Origin: Allacma fusca
Taxonomy: Eukaryota; Arthropoda; Collembola; Symphypleona; Sminthuridae
Assembly (NCBI GenBank): GCA_947179485.1
Contig: OX359250.1
Span: forward strand, 19,140,539-19,204,538
Length of the DNA stretch: 64,000 nucleotides
Direction: 5' to 3'
The first letter of the stretch is position 1. Each line of letters begins with the position of its first letter. Below are positions 42,248-52,300 of this stretch, piece by piece. Below the pieces are notes generated by a model. The model had not been told where the DNA came from, made no database searches, and saw only the letters and a program-made list of their open reading frames with translations. The position numbers and the translations under genes are program-made.

Positions 42248-45200
42248 CTAAATACAATAAAACAGCAACCAAATAATGTCATAAAGTCTTTACGGTCGTT
42301 CAAAACTCATCAACACATATTAAAAATAACAATATACGCAACTAACAATATCTCATAACACTGCACAAATACAATACACAAGTAAAAGATGTGATACCAG
42401 ATGTGAGACAACACAATAGCATGTCATCAATCAATCAATGCAGCTATTATTCTTCGCAATTTCTATTGTTGGCAATATTTTGTTCCTTTCACCTCGCTTT
42501 ACCCCAAAACCCTGAATCTAGTTATAAAAACTTTGCCAGTACGCTCAGACTGTACATCAACATCCTGTATCCATTTGCCTACAATGCAAATTGCATAAAA
42601 AGTACTGCATGCAGCTTGCCTCTCCGTGTTTCCCTTTCAGGAAGTTCCCTATCCTTACATATAGTTACATTAAATTATACAATTACAAATACGAACTGTC
42701 TGGCACTGTACCTGCATGAAGGCTCCTACGAGATGTATCCGGGATAGTTCCCTTGATGCCGATGGCATTCTGAGTCTGACCAGCAGCAGTTGAGGTTGAG
42801 GACATGGACGACTCTTCTTCATACATTGATGCACTTTCAGGTGAATCAGGAGTGAGCGATGAAGGAGATGCAGGAACTTTGGCCAGAGGAAGGGTCAGAT
42901 GAGTAATACTATCTCCGTTTTGCTTGATGCTCTTTTTGAACTGTCGGTCAATGGTAAGCCTCGTATTGAAATGCGAGGCATCAGGCGGTGTTGTGATTGT
43001 GGATGTGACCACTGAAATTCGGTTGCAAGGAGGTGAACCAGGTGAGCTAATGCTGAATCTATTGCTGAAGTTCTTATTGCTCATAGTTTGTTTTTTGGGA
43101 GTTTCGAAAGTACTAGAAATTCCAGGTGACTGACATGGAAGAGGAAGTTTTGTATTGGATTTTCTCGGTGTTGAACCCTTCTTTTTCGGGGTTCCCACAT
43201 TGCTGGTCATTGAAGTAGACCCATGACTTTTTCCTTGAGACCGATCCATGACTTTCTTTGGTGTTTTAGCCGGAGAGGGTGAGAAAGAGTTGTCAGACGA
43301 GCCACTTTTAGCCCGTTTCTTTGGCCTATACTTGTAGTCTGGATATTCTTGAGAATGGAGAATTCTAAGTCTTTCAGCCTCTTCAATGTATGGCTTTCGT
43401 TCTTCCTCAGAGAGCTTCCTCCATTGCATACCCAACTGCTTTGAAATTTCTGCATTGTGAGTGTCGGGACTCTTTTCACAAATCTTTCTTCGTTCTATTT
43501 GAGACCAGACCATGAAAGCATTCATTGGCCGCTTGATATGGTTAGGTGGGTGCTTTTTTGTCTGTAAATTACAATATCATCTTAACTCTCCATTTTTTTT
43601 AAAACCTTTTTCTCCTTTCCTTTCTTATCACCTTCTTTTCTATACCCTTTTCTTTCTGTATCTAATTGTACTAGAAGAAACTCAAAAGTTTTTCCTACAT
43701 TTCCCCAACCGCTCCCTAATAGAGTTTATACGAGTTATATTCAACCATCACCTCATTTTTTTTGTCCGTTTTGAGGCACTGAAGCATTGTCATTTTTTTT
43801 AATACTCCCATCATAATACTTAACCTTGCACTTGTACAATTAACAATTATTATTAATGATCAAAAGAAATCAGCAATTCGTGAAGTTGTGAAGACATACA
43901 TAAGAGCAGCGCCTCGAGCGGATGGCGGGCGAATAAACTCAACCACTGCCAAGCAGCATGGCCTGCCTTGCACCACATTTTGCATTAAATCATCTGTCGA
44001 TCGTAATTAATATTTACTGTAATTACTTACAGCACCTATTCAAACGTCAAGCCTACTGCATAAAAACATCCTATTTCTGATCGGTACAACATGTAGAAAA
44101 AAAGGTTTTTTTTTTTTGTTATCATTCCCTCAACAAATCTTGACCAAATTGCTCCAAAATAATTTACACGATGGTGAAGTCGATTACTTCAGTTTGCTCA
44201 AAATCCCCTATACTATCTATATACTATTACTTCATTGATTCCTTGGAGCACTGACAAGATTCAGAAAGTATAGAAAAGGAAACCTGACTCTCATGTAGTT
44301 TAAAACTTTGTTAGGGTGCGATTTTTACTTTCAATGTATATACATGGTAACCTATAGGCTGACTGTCGAGACCTTGACGTTAACTGCACAATGTGCTTAT
44401 TGTTAGACTCAACTCAGCAATTCAACATTTGCATCACTTCTCTGTATATACTTAAACTTTATACGTACAGACTCACACAGGCATCCAGACATCCAAATAA
44501 CATACTCCACAGTCCACTTTTAATACCCAGCATATATACTAGCATTATAATTGTATCCGAGAGGCATAGCATGTGCGACGCCTTTTTTAATAATTGTACC
44601 TATACCCATGTAATACCATTAGTAAAAAAAAAAACATACAACAACACGGATAATATTTCCCCTACCACGTTTCAAGTCTGCTGAACTCTGACAATGAGTC
44701 TCCTTGGATACCTACGTACAGCTTACGACACTCAGCTTCAATTTAAACTTCACACGAGCATTCTTGCTTTTTTCCATGCTAAATGATTCAACTCCTATAA
44801 GCTCCCAGCAACTCCAATAAATTGTACGTACACATACACATACACACAAGTTTATTAAAGTCTTAGGAACCATTCCATTCTACATAGTAAGCATTTATTA
44901 GCATCTCTCCTCTATATTCCTATGCAATACTATACATTGATAAATCTCAGTGGACCATTACCAATAAATGCACTTCCCAATGAAAAATGCAACCACATGT
45001 TAAGAATTCAACAACTAATTACTAATCAATTACCCCTTTACTGTACACAGTCATCCAGCGCAAATGCTATCTACAAATCTAACTCCAAAACTCATTTGTA
45101 TAGAAAGAACTTGCCAAATAACCTAGTATTGGAAAACTACTCTGCCAAAACGAACTCAATGCAAACATGTTCCCTGTCGAGCCTGAGTACTCTCCTAATT

Positions 45201-46279
45201 GAATTTTTAAATATGCTCAAAACAATAATTATTATTGCAGTCTTGCCAACAACCACAAACTGGACATCAAAAAAACATCACTCGAAAATAGATTATTTAT
45301 GGGACACTGGTTGATGATTCCTCAATTAAGCCATGGGGGCACAGAGGCCAGAACCCAACTCTCAATCAAGGTTGCAATGAATCAGGTGAGGTTCATTGCT
45401 GACATAGACACTGTTTAAACTCTCTAGTAAGAAACCAAACTGTGCAAAAAAAAAAGAAATCTCGATTGGACGAGAAGGAAAGGAAGAGTACTGGACAAAA
45501 CTTGAGCGTTAGAGCTCTCTCATGCTATATAGCTACAAAAGAAGTCTACATCTTGCAAAGAGAGCTGAGCTTTCAACAACCTTATTTCCAAAGCTTGTGC
45601 ACCACTTCCTAGATAAGTAATAATTCACCTTCAGATTTTTTTTTCCCTTATCGTAAATTCAGATTATGCAGATCACAAGCATACACTCAAGTACAATTTA
45701 GTCAACGAGCAACTTGGAAAAAAAAAATACTTGAAATAAGCACCATCGAAAATTCTACTCGAATGTGTCGAATACGACTAAACACCACATTACTACAATA
45801 CTTTAGTCATATTCTCACATTAGCAATTCCGCACGCTTGATTTATTAAAGATTCGAAATAATATGTCAAGATAATAAAGATTCGCATCATGCCTCCACTG
45901 AGGACATCGAAATACCATCGTGAAAAAAAAAATAGGATCCCACTAAAAAAAAAAACAGATCAGAACAAAATCAAAATCATTGAAGGTTCCTTATTCCTTG
46001 CCACACTATAATAATGACTCTTAATATCTAAAAAGACTGAAAACCACGCTTTCCATCCACTCACAATTATTACAAGGTAATGGATACTTTGCCCGTTACA
46101 AAGTTAAACGTTAAACCAAAGCTTCAGCACATATACGCGTGCACGCCTTGAGTTTTTCCCCCATCTCACAACATAATACAGAGCCCACAGCATCACCATC
46201 ATCATCCATACCACACTATATACACAGAGTAAAGTATGCACATAATATATATCTTCATATAATCAATTCTTTAAATAAC

Positions 46280-46312
<33 letters not shown>

Positions 46313-47023
46313 AAGAATCCGCCTCTTAGAATTTTTCCCTCTAAAGGCTATATAATCCGATTTAGAAGTTTCCGTTCTGCATAATTACGCTAAGCTACTT
46401 AAGTGACAAAGTGTTGAGTGTCAGATTCCACTCACGGCATCAAACCTAATAATTATAATACAGTACACAAGTAATTATCATAGATATGACTACGGTCAGA
46501 ACGCACAATTCAAATTCATTCCTAGCTCTGGAATTTTAAACCCCATTCAGTCCGATCCATTCGCATTCACCCCTCCTGAGTGACAACCGTCCCATCATGT
46601 CCACTGGACACAGGGCTCAACTTCCTCACCAAAATTAGCAATCCCACTCTTACCACAACTAATACATCCCAAGGAATACATTACAACTAATACATTACAA
46701 CATCATAACCAAATAATTCACTACAATTCCATTCCTACTCCCCACAACACAACTAACTCACTCCCACTACTCTCCACAAATCTCCAACTATGAACTAACT
46801 TCCCAAGGGCTCACATAATTTCCCACAAAACTATACAAAATTTACCATAACTTAAAGCTACTGACAGTGGGATCCCGATAAAGTCCCTATTTGAATGTCT
46901 GACCTGAGTTGCATCCGAGTAAGGTGTCGCGGATGATTTGTCGACTTTCTGAGAGCCGAAAACTTCTTGCTTTCCGCCACGGCGGTTTCCTCCACCAGAA
47001 GAGCTTCCGACGAGAGGAATCAT
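41823..47023 (-). CDS. SoxC: SoxC-group HMG-box transcription factor (Sox4/11/12 and fly Sox14 family), three coding exons
   Basis: Coding order is 47023-46904, 43561-42712, 42247-41823 on the minus strand: 120 + 850 + 425 bases, which is 464 residues plus a TGA/TAA-type stop. Both junctions keep frame (phase 0, then phase 1). The protein has a short glycine/serine-rich N-terminus (1-40), one HMG box (about 48-122) beginning [14 protein letters not shown], and a basic tail (KYRPKKRAK, about 117-125) that should act as a nuclear localisation signal. A Ser/Pro/Thr-rich linker carrying repeated TPKK motifs follows, then an acidic C-terminus (about 370-430) expected to activate transcription. SoxC proteins are nuclear; the HMG box binds and bends the minor groove at ATTGT-like sites and controls neuronal and tissue differentiation. 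[11 protein letters not shown] separates it from SoxB (MVWSRGQRRK), SoxD/F (MVWAKDER) and SoxE (MVWAQAARRK). The group assignment is secure. The 5' end of the mRNA, any untranslated exons and the poly(A) site are not determined. Confidence 0.93.
42248..42711 (-). other. SoxC intron 2 (464 bp, phase 1)
   Basis: The donor is GTACAG and the acceptor is TTGTATTTAG, preceded by a T-rich tract (GTTGCTGTTTTATTG). Base 1 of codon 324 (G) comes from exon 2 and bases 2-3 (TT) from exon 3, giving Val. If the intron is retained, the frame reads nine more codons (ending DSSYL) and stops at 42683, which would remove the acidic C-terminus. Confidence 0.87.
42712..43561 (-). CDS. SoxC: SoxC coding exon 2 (HMG box and TPKK-rich linker)
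   Basis: This exon begins [14 protein letters not shown] right after the acceptor and encodes residues 41-323 plus the first base of codon 324. It contains the complete HMG box with the expected helix landmarks: [22 protein letters not shown] at the core of helix 2 (QWRKL), EEAERLR, and [10 protein letters not shown] at the end. After the box come four T-P-K/R-K motifs (about residues 140, 164, 171 and 194). A Ser/Thr/Pro-rich segment (about 210-300) with LTPDSPE follows, then an EEESS acidic cluster. It ends at a GCAG/GTACAG donor (GT at 42711-42710). The box is full length, with no frameshift or missing core residue. Confidence 0.95.
43562..46903 (-). other. SoxC intron 1 (about 3.3 kb, phase 0)
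   Basis: Donor GTCAGA is at 46903-46898 and acceptor TTTACAG ends at 43562. The polypyrimidine tract before the acceptor is poor, so the call rests on phase and on the conserved peptide formed by joining. The intron contains a (CT)n tract near 46281-46311, several A-runs, and strongly C-rich/G-poor plus-strand stretches: 46741-46800 has 25 C and 1 G by hand count. I see no additional coding exon in it. The open frames at 44391-44684 and 44922-45314 on the opposite strand have no protein-like motif. Confidence 0.8.
46281..46311. repeat. (CT)n microsatellite in SoxC intron 1
   Basis: About fifteen CT units, read as (GA)n in the SoxC pre-mRNA, roughly 600 bases after the exon 1 donor. Confidence 0.96.
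46904..47023 (-). CDS. SoxC: SoxC coding exon 1 (N-terminal 40 residues)
   Basis: The exon starts at an ATG (47023-47021) preceded by an A-run, with A at -3, and ends at a CAG/GTCAGA donor (GT at 46903-46902). It encodes [12 protein letters not shown], a basic stretch, and ends [10 protein letters not shown]. Joined in phase 0 to exon 2 it reads [18 protein letters not shown]. That fits the lead-in to the HMG box I remember from arthropod SoxC and is the main reason for choosing this exon from 3.3 kb away. The frame is open upstream for 19 codons before a stop at 47083-47081, but contains no earlier ATG. The 47023 start is therefore preferred, unless another exon splices in upstream. Confidence 0.87.
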
Positions 47024-47210
47024 TTTTTTCCGTGCACCTTTATTATTCCCAATCTCTGGTATAATTTTAAAGTCACAGCGTCAAACACAACAGGGATTCA
47101 AAAGTTCCAGTTTGGGAAACTTTTAATTTTTTTTTTTTTTTAAGGAGAACAGAAGTCGTGAGAAGAACGGAGCTGAAGATGTCTTAGCATTTATTACGCG
47201 TGTCCCGTGT

Positions 47211-47224
47211 ATATATAAATATAC
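47211..47224. promoter_or_regulatory. TATA-like element upstream of the SoxC start codon
   Basis: An A/T run reading TATATAAATATA on the plus strand lies about 190 bases upstream of the SoxC ATG. It fits the TATA consensus best for rightward transcription and less well for leftward (SoxC) transcription. A second T/A alternation at 47930-47941 is another possible TATA for SoxC. Neither is proven. A/T runs are common in this window. Confidence 0.25.
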
Positions 47225-47665
47225 AGATAGACACTAGTAAATATTATTTAGTCAGTTGTAATACTTTGGACACTTGTGTGAGTGGACAGAATCAAAATTG
47301 TGGACTCACTCATAACAACCGAAGGAATGAAGGAGACAAGAGACGACACATTTAACAACAACAACCCTGGAATGAAAGAAGAAATGAATCACAAATTGTC
47401 CTTACGTCCTGCTTCCCTTCCAATCATAGTAGCAGCTCTTTTTTTAACTACTACTACAAACAACTTGTCTCTCTCCTACAGTAGTTGTAGGTTATTCACA
47501 ATAACAAGAAACACACATAAAATTGGAAATGAAAATATAGTCAAGTACTATTTGACTCCGAGCTGTACACCACCACACACCAGAACGACAACTTGCAGAC
47601 TGAAGGTGAAACCTCACTCAAGTCTTGTCTATAAGCTCTCCACAACTCCACACACAGTCCTCGCT

Positions 47666-47752
47666 CACAGACACACACACACACAAGCACATACACACAC
47701 ACAGGCACACACACTCATACATACACACACACACACACACAACACACACACC
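47666..47752. repeat. Interrupted (CA)n tract
   Basis: A nearly continuous CACACA array with short ATA, GG and TCAT interruptions lies about 640 bases upstream of the SoxC ATG. It is followed after about 107 bases by a (GT)n tract, its reverse complement on the same strand. Confidence 0.95.
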
Positions 47753-47856
47753 GTCATGCTCTGCTCCAGCAGATGGATTGGAATACATGGATATATAGTA
47801 GCTCCATCCATACTCTCCAAACCTCATACTTTCATACCAGGCACTTTTTCTCTGTA

Positions 47857-47858
<2 letters not shown>

Positions 47859-47901
<43 letters not shown>
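47859..47901. repeat. (GT)n microsatellite
   Basis: A pure GT dinucleotide array of about 43 bases. Together with the preceding CA array it forms an inverted pair that could fold back on itself, and it marks the place where plus-strand composition turns from C-rich to G-rich. Confidence 0.95.
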
Positions 47902-47903
<2 letters not shown>

Positions 47904-48299
47904 CAAGTCCTAATCTGTACCAGAGATGTGTATATATATATGGTATGTATATAGGGTAAGGCTCTACTGGCTCTACTGTGTCTCTCGATCTCGAGTCTGT
48001 TCCATAATATTTGGAACGTACCATATTACAAAAATAATACGCATACGAATAATTCCCTGGCCCGTAGGTACATATCATAAAACATAATATAGAGGGACAA
48101 AACAGCCCCAAGTTTTTTGAGTCGTACAGAGACAGGCTCTTCTCTGGCATGGTAAACTTTTTTTTTCTGGTACACTTTCATAATTGGGGTCTTCCATAAA
48201 TTCCCTACTGTGCGTAAGATGAGGGCTGAGTGAGAAAAAAGAGACTTTTTAAACAAATTTAGGAACCATTGGGAATTTTTAAGACGGGACTGTGGATGT

Positions 48300-49300
48300 T
48301 AGCCTTTAAGGCTGGGAGCTGCTGGGGCTGCTGTGTGCCCTTAGCATATATGAGATTTGCATGGAGTTTGCAAATTTATGGTATGCATGGGTTATATATA
48401 GGGTGTTTGTATAGGGCAAATGGCAAATGGTAGTGGTAGTGGCAATGGCAGTGGCAATGGCAATGGCTGTTTGGTAAGATTGTTGTTTGCATATTATAGA
48501 GTGCAATTTCCAGGAGCGGAGCTGAGGGGATTTCTGTGTGGGCAGAATAGGAAGTCGGATAAGATGGAAATGTAGAGGTGAAATTATGGCCATGGGTTGA
48601 GGTGTAGCTTTGAAGGTTGATATGGGAATGATTCTGGACTTTTGTGGTTGTTGTTGGAGTTCCTCCAGTGGAGGAAAAACAAGGGGAGTTGAGTTTATCA
48701 GGCTCTTAAGAAATGTTGACAGGGATGGAATTTTGTTTTCTAAATTTTGAAATAACATGAAACAGATTAACAAATTGCAGCAGTAGGTAAATTTCTATGT
48801 GGGTAAAGATAACTTCTGGGAGTAGACACTTGTTGGTAGAGGGCTATAGGGCTGGGGCTTCTGAGTTGCATACAGACTTTATGTTGTGATTGCTTTTGGG
48901 AGTTACTGGCAGTCGTGTAGGACGGTTTTGAGGAGTAGATACTTATGGAAGTGCATATGGAGATTAAGGGAGATTTTATTGTACATGTGTGTGTGTCTAT
49001 GCTGAAGTGGTGAAACTGAGTGTAACATGTGGCTTACGAACTTTCCAAGTACTCAAGGTATGGAACTTGTTGTCGTTGTTATTAGTATTGAGTCTTAGCA
49101 CAAGTATGAGAAATTGGTGCATATTGAGCGATTCAATCCATTATTTCCAGCTATGATGTTTGCTCGCTACATATGGTATGTACAATTTCTGATTTGAGAA
49201 TTTCGGCATTAATACGGACTGTAAATATGGAGTATAAATACTGAGAGCGTCCTTATGAGCGGATGATATTATGGAGGGTGATATTGGAAAAACTCAAGTC
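48300..49300 (+). other. G-rich/C-poor non-coding stretch upstream of SoxC; possible divergent transcript
   Basis: Plus-strand G clearly exceeds C (48421-48480: 23 G, 6 C by hand count) and T is also common, opposite to the composition inside the SoxC gene. It includes a GGCAAT/GGTAGT-type hexanucleotide array at 48420-48472. No protein-like frame is seen on the plus strand. The long minus-strand frame at 48306-48773 merely translates the repeat-rich sequence. Confidence 0.3.
48420..48472. repeat. Degenerate (GGCAAT)n hexanucleotide array
   Basis: Repeated GGCAAT, GGCAGT and GGTAGT units make an imperfect six-base minisatellite of about 50 bases. Confidence 0.8.
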
Positions 49301-52300
49301 CTTTACCTCTTACGTCTCTGACTCTTGAGGATGTACTTACGTATGTATACTTGCATGTACAAATGCATTTGTGCTTCACTCACTCCTCGTGGTCTTTTCT
49401 TCCCACTGGCATAATCTATCCGCTGGGAAAACGGAAGGAGGTGGTTGCTGGTATATGTATCTATGTATATACTCAAGGGTAAATGACAGTCCTTAAGCCT
49501 CAATGGTAGGCTTGGGTGAGCTGTACAATTATGGACAGGAATACTTGGAATTCATTCAGGAGGAAAATACTAAAACCGATCTACCCGCTCCGGGTGAATA
49601 TGTCTACGGGGTCAGGATGGAGGAATAAGTACGAAAGTTATATGTATCTATCTATATGGGGCGGGGAAGAAAAGACTCTCCATCTGCCACAAGTATCATA
49701 ATTGAATACATATATATGTAATTGTTAGTGGACCTCGACACTCGACATAACCATTGCATTCAAGTTAGACTGGAATTGATTTAGTGATGCGTATACGGGA
49801 TGAATCACTGATATCGTGACTGACCAGTTTTTCGGATATCCAGGTGTAACTTGGAACGGATACGAGGTCCACTTCTTTCTTGCAGCACGTTTGGAATTGT
49901 TTCATTCCAGACCAGATTTTTGTAGCATTAATGCTTTTCCCTTTCCCACCTCTGCATGTTCGCAGACACAGCACACACATGTGTTTGTACACCCAGAGCG
50001 TGTAAAGTATCGTTTCGTAATATGGAAGCACGTAACCTAGTATGTGGTGAGCAGATGAAATGCTGGACTGCAAATTAAAGTAAAATGTTCATCAAAGAAT
50101 GATAATCAAAAATGTGATTAAGGTACATAGCCTCAATCCGTCAGAAGGTAAAAGTACACATTATATACGTAGGTTTCACACAACAACAAAAAAAAAGTCA
50201 AGGAAAATTATTGTCTGTCTAAGAATTATGCGTTCCTCTTTGCCCCTCAAAATTACTTTGGAGAGTCAAAGCTTGAGTAAACTCTTTAATAATGCTTCAC
50301 AGTGATAGTTTTGACTTTGACCAGTGCTTGCCACAATGCCGAGAGTATTTCTGTCTGGTTTTATCAATTGGAAGAAATTAACTTGATTGATACTATGGCC
50401 GTAAGATTAATGTTGGAGGAACTTTCCGCTGAATTCTAACTAGGTCGAAGGTGCATGGTGTATTTTTTTTTGTCGGAAGAGTCTCTAAATATCTGGCCAT
50501 TAGTTACATATGTGTATAATCTGGACAGACCGGAAAATAAAAAAAAATGAGCAATAACATGACATGTACACAATTACCGTGTATGCACTGATGATCATGC
50601 AGGGCAGGAATTACTAAAAGGGCCTGAATCGTTTACCTCTCATATCCTGAAATCATTTTTTCCCTGGGCACTTTTCGTATCCCAAACTAGTCCAGGAAGG
50701 ATATGACGTAGTTCTGGTGCAAGCAGTGCTCTCATGGAAAAGGTGCGGCGTGACCTTTCTTTTTCTTTCGCATGTAAGTAAGTAGATGCAGTAAGTATAC
50801 GCACACACAAACATTTTTCTCATATTCTCCTCAAGTTACTTATGGCTCCGGCCATCCGATCCTTTCTATGTACTTATTTACAGTACACACTCACTCAGTC
50901 TACATGTGATTGAGTACCCCTGGGCCCATACAGCTGTGATACAACTGTACTGTATCATTGTGTACTTAAAGTGTACTGCTCTAAATCGCTGATAATCAAA
51001 GTTAGCATACCCATCGAACTTGCAACTTAAACTATTGACAAATATTTATCTCTAGAGTTTTTGCTAATATTTGCCAACAATAATAATCCAGCCACACTCG
51101 ACCTGTCGGAGCCAGCAAATGCAAATTCCCTATGAATCAACAGCTCATAATTTCCCCTCCACTGTATGTACAAGTGGCTCGGGATATGAGGTTATATACT
51201 GTCGGAACTTTGAAACCAAGTGTGTGGTGTCAACGTCAACTCCTGTCGCAACTGTCATACAGGGTACGGTCAGTTTTCAAAGCCTTTAGTACATATACGA
51301 CAGAATGTACTCACTTGACTCTTCCCAAATGGTTCTACCAGCTCCAGCTCTTCATACCTCAAGTATGTAGCTAAAGTAACAATTACTATCTAATTGCATC
51401 TGATACTTCTATCTCATATCACTGTTTGCACCAGACCATATCGTATTTCCAGTGAGGAAGTCAGTTAAAGAATTTGTAGGACGTGCAAACTCACAGGTTG
51501 CATAAATACCGTGGAGAGGGTAGACGAGTCAGGATTTTGTCCGATCATCGGATTTCCCTTGTAGGCACAAATTTTTTTTCCCTTACTGGGGCTCTAAAAC
51601 ATGCTAAAAGACATTAAAAGCTGGTTCTGACCCGCAATCATATAGTGATGCAGTTGCTTATTAACATGCTTCTAATTGTTATCAGAATCGTATCAGCTCG
51701 AACTGTGTTCCCCTGTTCGATACACCCAGCCACACAATTTATTTGGTAATAACAACATTGTGTTCTGTACCAGAAAATCACCTTGATCAAATACCTAGAT
51801 ACGAAGGTAATTCTGCGGAAATGCTCCCATGCCTGAGTCTTAGCCCATACGAAAGCCGTGATGACGACGAATTGTGTGCAGAATATAGTGATACTATCAT
51901 GACATGTCAAGTAGAGTTGAGCATTTTTGAGAGACATACGTGTCTTTGCTTATATATGAGGGGGGCCTCATTCTAACAGTACATATGTTTTTGTCTGTGC
52001 AATTATTACTGACTTGCTTTCTGGTTTCTGATCGTTCTGCGGGTACTACCATGAAGTATGTTCTCATACTCGTCATGGCACTGCACCGGAAACATATGCC
52101 TTCCTTCAAGATGTATGCATGCATAATTCGTTCAACCAATTATGTATCATTTATCAGTGAACTCTCCAGCAGCCTGAAAGCATTCTATTCTGTATGCTGA
52201 ATAATATACAAGATGATTCTACTACTACTCACCATGGCTCCATATGTTGTTCAAATATGATAATTATTTACGCATTAAACCATGAGATGTTGAAATGTAT

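Noticed and set aside
42924-43133. Plus-strand frame inside the HMG exon, and similar antisense frames at 43207-43479 and 42391-42747
   Set aside because: Shadows of the SoxC coding exons or intron; the minus-strand frame explains the region.
47282-47959. 225-codon plus-strand frame upstream of SoxC
   Set aside because: It begins at GTG rather than ATG and runs through the (CA)n and (GT)n arrays, so its openness comes from dinucleotide repeats (HTHT, VCVC). No domain is present.
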